Origin: Spirochaetaceae bacterium
GTDB lineage: Bacteria > Spirochaetota > Spirochaetia > SZUA-6 > RPPD01
Direction: 5' to 3'
Length of the DNA stretch: 11,087 nt
NCBI GenBank assembly: GCA_003818675.1
Contig: RPPD01000027.1
Span: 1 to 11,087 of the forward strand
The notes under the pieces were generated by a model. That model did not search any database and was not told the origin of the DNA. It was given only the letters and a program-made list of their open reading frames with translations. Both the position numbers and the translations under genes were made by a program. Shown here piece after piece: positions 7,371 through 11,087 of this stretch. Numbering within the stretch: position 1 is the stretch's first letter; the number at the start of each line of letters is the position of its first letter.

Positions 7371-8249
7371 ATGAAGAAATTACTGGTCCTGTTTTTGATC
7401 CTATGCATCCTGGGTGGCGTTGGTTTTTTCCTTGGCTGGATGAACATATACGTCCCTGCTGACTCCTACGGGGTCATGCAGTCAAAAACGGGCGGCCTTG
7501 ACCAGACAATAATAGGCCCGGGAAGCGGGCTGGTCTGGAGATGGGAAAACCTCATTCCGACAAACATGAACCTGCAGGTCTTCCCGGGCAAGCCGCATTC
7601 CATCAGTGTCACGGACAAGGGGACCCTTCCCTCCGGCGATGTCTATTCCAAAACAGTGCCCGGGTCACCTGACTTCAGCTACGAGGTCTCCTTCACGGCA
7701 AACATCCGCTACAGACCAGATTCACTTCTATCACTTGTACAGGCAGGGGATCTGACGGTTGATACCCTTGCGGCCTGGTATGAAAAAAAATCCGGGGAAC
7801 TCAAAACCAAAGTCATGGGAATTGTAATGAGAATTGCGGAATCCGGGGAAACAGAGGCATTATCCGGCGGACAGGCCCTTTCAGGCACAATCCTGTCAAC
7901 ACTCAAGGATTCGGTTTCTGACATAGAGATACTGTCCATTTCACCATCCGGCGGCATGAAGCTTCCGGATCCGCGCATATACGCCCAGGCCAGACAAAAC
8001 TTTGAGCTTTTCACAGAAGAGTTCCGCAATGCTGAAATTGCCCAGATGCGCCGCGCACGTACTCTCTATGGTGATGACGACATAGCTTTCCAGAGAGAAA
8101 TCAAACAGCTTGAGGAATACGCCCTGCTTCTGGAAAAATATCCTGTTCTGCTCAAATACCTGTATATCAGGCAGCAGAACGGGGAGGCAAAGAAGGAAAT
8201 TCCCGAACTCAGGGATCTTTTTGCGGAGCAAGCAACCGGGCAGGATTGA
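7371..8249 (+). CDS. SPFH/band 7-like membrane-anchored protein
   Basis: SPFH proteins (prohibitin, stomatin, flotillin, HflK/C) assemble as membrane-anchored oligomers and often organise proteases or membrane domains. The 292-residue product has one N-terminal hydrophobic segment at 3-23. Directly after it comes the typical band 7 opening: IYVPADSYGVMQSKTGG (26-42), then the GPGSGLVWRWENLIPTNMNLQVFP region (49-72) that matches the usual 'G.G....P' turn. The strand pattern continues in VSFTANIRYRPD (106-117). Residues 205-270 form a charged helical stretch (FEEL-type, QREIKQLEEYALLLEKYPVLLKYLY in part) such as SPFH proteins use for oligomerisation. No NfeD, FtsH or other classic partner gene lies nearby. 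Instead its stop codon shares one base with the HIT gene start (TGATG), which implies coupled expression. SPFH membership rests on pattern recognition, and the domain is somewhat diverged. Confidence 0.78.
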   Translation: MKKLLVLFLILCILGGVGFFLGWMNIYVPADSYGVMQSKTGGLDQTIIGPGSGLVWRWENLIPTNMNLQVFPGKPHSISVTDKGTLPSGDVYSKTVPGSPDFSYEVSFTANIRYRPDSLLSLVQAGDLTVDTLAAWYEKKSGELKTKVMGIVMRIAESGETEALSGGQALSGTILSTLKDSVSDIEILSISPSGGMKLPDPRIYAQARQNFELFTEEFRNAEIAQMRRARTLYGDDDIAFQREIKQLEEYALLLEKYPVLLKYLYIRQQNGEAKKEIPELRDLFAEQATGQD

Positions 8250-8752
8250 TGAGCGGATATTTCTACAACTTCGAGAAGCTCTCCTACATCCAGGGCAAAA
8301 AGACCGATGGCTGCATCCTGTGCAAGATTGCAGAGTCATCTCCCGATGTCCCCGACCTCTCTGTTTACAAGGATGAGTTTTTTGTTGTCTCACTGAACCT
8401 TTACCCGTTCAATCCGGGTCACCTCATGATCTTTCCCGTAACCCACCATGAGGACATTCGCAAATTTACTCCGGCAGAGGACAAAAGGCTTAACGCGCTT
8501 TTGCACTACTTCCTGGACATCCTGGACAAGACGCATCATCCTGAGGGCTACAACATCGGTTATAACATGGGGCTGCCTGCAGGGGCCTCAATAAGTCATC
8601 TGCACTTGCATGTCATCCCCCGTTACAGCAGGGAGATAGGCATAGCAGATCTTATTGGGGGCAAGCGGGTGCTGGTGGAAGATCCCATGGAGACAATCAG
8701 AAAAATACGGAAAGAAATGGCTCAGCGGCCCTTTTCCATTTCCATGACCTGA
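8249..8752 (+). CDS. HIT-family nucleotide hydrolase or Ap4A phosphorylase-like protein
   Basis: Histidine-triad proteins cleave nucleotide phosphoanhydride or phosphoramidate bonds, for example in Ap4A or adenylylated compounds. The 167-residue product has the triad SHLHLHVIPRY, with His117, His119 (expected nucleophile) and His121. It also has the preceding GYNIGYNMGLPAGASISH loop (100-117), NPGHLMIFPVTHHEDI (55-70), and a CxxC pair at Cys22/Cys25 that with His67 may hold structural zinc. The C-terminal part after the triad (GIADLIGGKRVLVEDP) is like the Ap4A-phosphorylase/FHIT-related branch rather than short Hint proteins, but substrate cannot be assigned. ATG 8249 overlaps the SPFH stop by one base, with AGGA at 8242-8245. 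The TTG at 8246 is a less likely start. The last 31 bases overlap the convergent gene. Confidence 0.92.
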   Translation: MSGYFYNFEKLSYIQGKKTDGCILCKIAESSPDVPDLSVYKDEFFVVSLNLYPFNPGHLMIFPVTHHEDIRKFTPAEDKRLNALLHYFLDILDKTHHPEGYNIGYNMGLPAGASISHLHLHVIPRYSREIGIADLIGGKRVLVEDPMETIRKIRKEMAQRPFSISMT

Positions 8753-10518
8753 GTGAGCAATCTGAGAAAATCATCTATATTGGTCTCCAGAAGCTGCATC
8801 AACTGGCGTATGGTAAACTGGCGGCCCCTCCACTGGATGATTGTCTTCAATGAATTCTGCATGGTTTCCGTCTGCAGACCAAAGAACTCGTCAATCAGCG
8901 ATTTGTAGTTTGAAAATCCCTCGATTCCCTTTTCGATCAGGGCCGTCACGTCACGGTCGATCTCGTAGATGAAGGACTTCCAGAGTTTCTGGTGTGTCAG
9001 GTCAGTGTTTATATTGTACTTCAGGCGGTGAAGTGTTTTCCCCTTGTCCTCGTCTGGCGAAAGAGACTTGTCAAAGTACATTATCTTGTCCTCAACCTCT
9101 TCCACTGTCTGCGAAATACCCACGAGCCTGTTCTGGTTGCGCTTGCTGGAACTGAACAGGTAGTCATTTACTGTCTCCAGAATATCCTGTATGACCGGAC
9201 GGTAAACCTTGCGTATGTAATTGGAAATAAGCGTTAGGGACTTGACGCGCGAGAAATACGGCAAACTCATCCCGATGAATGCATCTGCCTGTGACTGCGT
9301 ATAGAATTCCAAAGGCGTAATTTCCGACTCGTCAAACAGGTCCCTGATCTTGCGCTCTATCACACGGTCTTTTATCCTGAATATTTTTTCATCAAGCTCC
9401 ATTCTAAGTAACTGCCGCAGGGACTGCGTGTAAACCTTGCGAAGCTGCAGATTGGGAAGAAAAAATTTCAGGCGATAGAAAGGATCGCGCCTGAAAAACT
9501 TGATAATGTCCAGTATCGGCACCACTGCCTGGAACTTGGAAATCTCCGCCGACAGCGCAAAAAACATGTTGCGGAGTGCTGCACAGTCGCTCCCTATATT
9601 TTCCTTTTCCGCCTCTATCTTGTCTTTGTCCCTTTTTAACGACATGCCCCGGTTTGCCACCGAATAGATAAAAAGAACATCCTGGTCCGGAGAATATTCC
9701 TCAGGTATGCCCTTGACTGCGTAAAACAGTGAATAGTAAAGCCTCTCCAAATGGTCTATAACGATCATGGCCGAGGTGCTTCTGAACACGGGATATTTCC
9801 GGTCCAGGGTTTCCGGGAGATAGTAGTCAAAATAGTGTAAGAGCTTTTTGTAATTGAAAAGCACAATGTTCTTCAGGGCGAAGAATGGTTTTACCAGAAG
9901 TTCTACACGGTTAAAGACTGACTGCGGGATTGCGCGTATGTATTCATCAAATCTGCGATACAGAAGCTGGGTCAGATTATCCTGGCCATTGTCGCGGCCG
10001 AATATGTCTTCGATCTCGTCCATGGTGACAAATTCTTCTATTGCTTTTTTATGGCGCTCATGAATCTTCTCCACCAGATGGAGAACCATTTGATCCCTGA
10101 AGGGCTGGAATTCCGCAAAGAACTGGTAGAAAGTTTTAAGTGGATACAGCGCAGAATAAAGATCAAAGACGTGGCGGGCAAAGCGCATTGACAGGTCGCG
10201 GGTCTCAAATCCCGTAAGGGCGGGATTGGTCCGTCTGATGGATCTTTTGATATCCCCAAGCTTCATGGTCACGTAAATCTGTTCACGGTCGCGACCGCTT
10301 ATAAATCTGTAGAGCCAGAGCAGGAACTTTTTCCAGACTGACAGTTTTTGTATTTCAGCGTGAATTAAGCGCTGTTTCTCCGAGTCCTCCATCTCCACAT
10401 GAACAAAGTACTCACCCTCACTGTCATCCTCCGGCCCCCTGATCTTTTCCAGGAGGTCCTGCCGCTCCCCCAGGGAAAGGTCCCGGGCGAGTTCATCAAG
10501 TCTTGATTTCATTACCAT
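8722..10518 (-). CDS. Large conserved protein of unknown function (possibly DUF5312, spirochaete-type)
   Basis: The 598-residue product has no signal peptide, no clear transmembrane helix and no catalytic motif that I can recognise. It appears mostly helical and is rich in charged and aromatic residues, with many Phe-Phe/Tyr-Phe pairs (FYQFFAEFQPF at 130-140). The N-terminus carries LSLGERQDLLEKI (15-27), an acidic stretch at 29-49, and an amphipathic segment VWKKFLLWLYRFISGR at 61-76 that could touch the membrane. From memory it resembles DUF5312, a family I associate with spirochaetes; this was not checked. The start is ATG 10518 (AAGG about 9 bases upstream) or ATG 10512, two codons later. 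It is transcribed alone, divergent from the ABC transporter gene and convergent with the HIT gene, whose last 31 bases it overlaps. I assign no function. Confidence 0.85.
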   Translation of the reverse strand: MVMKSRLDELARDLSLGERQDLLEKIRGPEDDSEGEYFVHVEMEDSEKQRLIHAEIQKLSVWKKFLLWLYRFISGRDREQIYVTMKLGDIKRSIRRTNPALTGFETRDLSMRFARHVFDLYSALYPLKTFYQFFAEFQPFRDQMVLHLVEKIHERHKKAIEEFVTMDEIEDIFGRDNGQDNLTQLLYRRFDEYIRAIPQSVFNRVELLVKPFFALKNIVLFNYKKLLHYFDYYLPETLDRKYPVFRSTSAMIVIDHLERLYYSLFYAVKGIPEEYSPDQDVLFIYSVANRGMSLKRDKDKIEAEKENIGSDCAALRNMFFALSAEISKFQAVVPILDIIKFFRRDPFYRLKFFLPNLQLRKVYTQSLRQLLRMELDEKIFRIKDRVIERKIRDLFDESEITPLEFYTQSQADAFIGMSLPYFSRVKSLTLISNYIRKVYRPVIQDILETVNDYLFSSSKRNQNRLVGISQTVEEVEDKIMYFDKSLSPDEDKGKTLHRLKYNINTDLTHQKLWKSFIYEIDRDVTALIEKGIEGFSNYKSLIDEFFGLQTETMQNSLKTIIQWRGRQFTIRQLMQLLETNIDDFLRLLTQVMEMEKGR

Positions 10519-10731
10519 TTTTTTAACCTTGAAACATTAATAGCACCTTTTTTACGCAATTACAATAGAAACTAACCACCTGTGGCAAATGTCATTGTAT
10601 CGCCCGGATTTTCATGTATAATTAAAGTGTGGTTGTTCCAGATCCATCAACCAGAATCATTTTTTTACGGAAAACTGATGACGATGAACAAGTTATATAT
10701 TATTTTAACTATATTGTAAAAAGGGGTATAC
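10519..10731. other. 213-base divergent intergenic region
   Basis: This gap separates the unknown 598-residue protein (minus) from the ABC transporter gene (plus) and must hold both promoters. A plus-strand candidate is listed separately. On the minus strand only weak matches are seen: TTGCCA near 10588-10583 with TATTGT about 15 bases on. A 6-base-pair hairpin followed at a distance by seven T's lies at 10630-10666. No RNA gene is seen. Confidence 0.6.
10595..10622 (+). promoter_or_regulatory. Candidate promoter for the ABC transporter gene
   Basis: A perfect TATAAT at 10617-10622 is preceded after 16 bases by TTGTAT (10595-10600, 3 of 6). Transcription from about 10629 would give a leader of about 100 bases before the ATG at 10732. 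Confidence 0.45.
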
Positions 10732-11087
10732 ATGAAAGCTGTTGAACTTGAAAAGGTGAAAAAAACATACCTGCTTGGCGAGACGACTGTCAATGCGCTC
10801 AATGGGATTTCCCTTTCCATCCAGAAGGGTGAGTTTACAGCCATTGCCGGTCCTTCAGGTTCCGGCAAGAGCACAGTATTAAACCTCATCGGCTGCATAG
10901 ACAGCCCCTCTGACGGGATTGTCCGCATTGACGGCCAGGACGTGGAACACCTTTCAGACAGGGAACTGACAAGGTTCCGCCGTGAAAAGATTGGCTTTAT
11001 TTTCCAGTCCTTCAACCTGATCCCGGTGCTCTCGGTCTACAAAAACATCGAGTTTCCCCTGCTCCTGAAAAAAAATCTCTCAAGGGA
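10732..11087 (+). CDS. LolD/MacB-type ABC transporter ATP-binding protein (5' part only)
   Basis: Only the first 118 residues are in the window. They show Walker A GPSGSGKST at 40-48 and the Q-loop IFQSFNLIPVLSVYKNIEFPLLL region, with Gln92, which is typical of the MacB/LolD/FtsE-like group. That group exports or releases hydrophobic substrates: lipoproteins (LolCDE), peptides or macrolides (MacAB). The signature motif, Walker B and any fused permease domain lie beyond the right edge. The start is clear: AAGGGG lies 5-6 bases before ATG 10732, and homology begins at once (MKAVELEKVKKTY). Given the lipoproteins in this window a Lol role is possible, but motifs in this half do not separate LolD from MacB-type exporters. 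Downstream permease genes would decide. Confidence 0.92.
   Translation, partial: MKAVELEKVKKTYLLGETTVNALNGISLSIQKGEFTAIAGPSGSGKSTVLNLIGCIDSPSDGIVRIDGQDVEHLSDRELTRFRREKIGFIFQSFNLIPVLSVYKNIEFPLLLKKNLSR

Noticed and set aside
10576..10585. CCAC-CT-GTGG dyad as an operator
   Set aside because: Arms of four bases are too short to call, and no second copy was found.
10665..11015. Minus-strand open frame opposite the ABC transporter ATPase
   Set aside because: The plus strand encodes Walker A and Q-loop motifs with a good ribosome binding site, so this is a shadow.
1..11087. Mobile elements, CRISPR arrays, tRNA or rRNA genes, defence system
   Set aside because: No transposase, integrase, terminal inverted repeats, spaced direct repeats or cloverleaf sequences were seen on either strand. 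All long frames are accounted for by chromosomal-type genes.

Overview
The window reads as an ordinary chromosomal segment of a Gram-negative-type bacterium, with moderate GC (roughly 45-50% by eye), standard start codons and sigma70-like promoters. A spirochaete is the best guess. The reasons are a large soluble protein of unknown function at 8722-10518 that resembles a spirochaete-restricted family (DUF5312, recalled from memory), several lipoproteins with relaxed lipoboxes, and the overall gene style. A complete E. coli-type NADP isocitrate dehydrogenase suggests a lineage that kept at least part of the TCA cycle, so a free-living or metagenomic spirochaete rather than a reduced pathogen. 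This assignment is an inference.

Layout. (1) Positions 1-2436, minus strand: a TPR-type lipoprotein gene followed, with a 34-base overlap, by an MltD-like lytic transglycosylase with LysM domains that runs off the left edge. (2) Positions 2543-4398, plus strand: icd, coupled by an ATGA overlap to a six-helix membrane protein with a LiaF-like region. (3) Positions 4370-6892, minus strand: an ABC-F ATPase, then a small lipoprotein gene with its own promoter, ending at a hairpin terminator whose stem lies over the last codons of the convergent membrane gene. (4) Positions 6978-8752, plus strand: a three-helix membrane protein, then an SPFH (band 7)-like membrane protein whose stop overlaps the start of a HIT-family hydrolase/phosphorylase. 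(5) Positions 8722-10518, minus strand: the 598-residue unknown protein, converging on and overlapping the HIT gene. (6) Positions 10732-11087, plus strand: the first 118 residues of a LolD/MacB-type ABC transporter ATPase, cut by the right edge.

The genes cover envelope maintenance (peptidoglycan lysis, two lipoproteins, three membrane proteins, lipoprotein or efflux transport), central carbon metabolism (icd), ribosome-associated ATPase activity (ABC-F) and dinucleotide metabolism (HIT). No mobile elements, CRISPR arrays, tRNA or rRNA genes were seen, and no gene-free stretch exceeds about 215 bases. I found no convincing new multi-gene system. The points most worth checking are the two coupled gene pairs (icd with a membrane protein; SPFH with HIT), the unknown 598-residue protein, the altered first ABC signature and nearly leaderless start of the ABC-F gene, and overlapping transcription signals at three gene boundaries.
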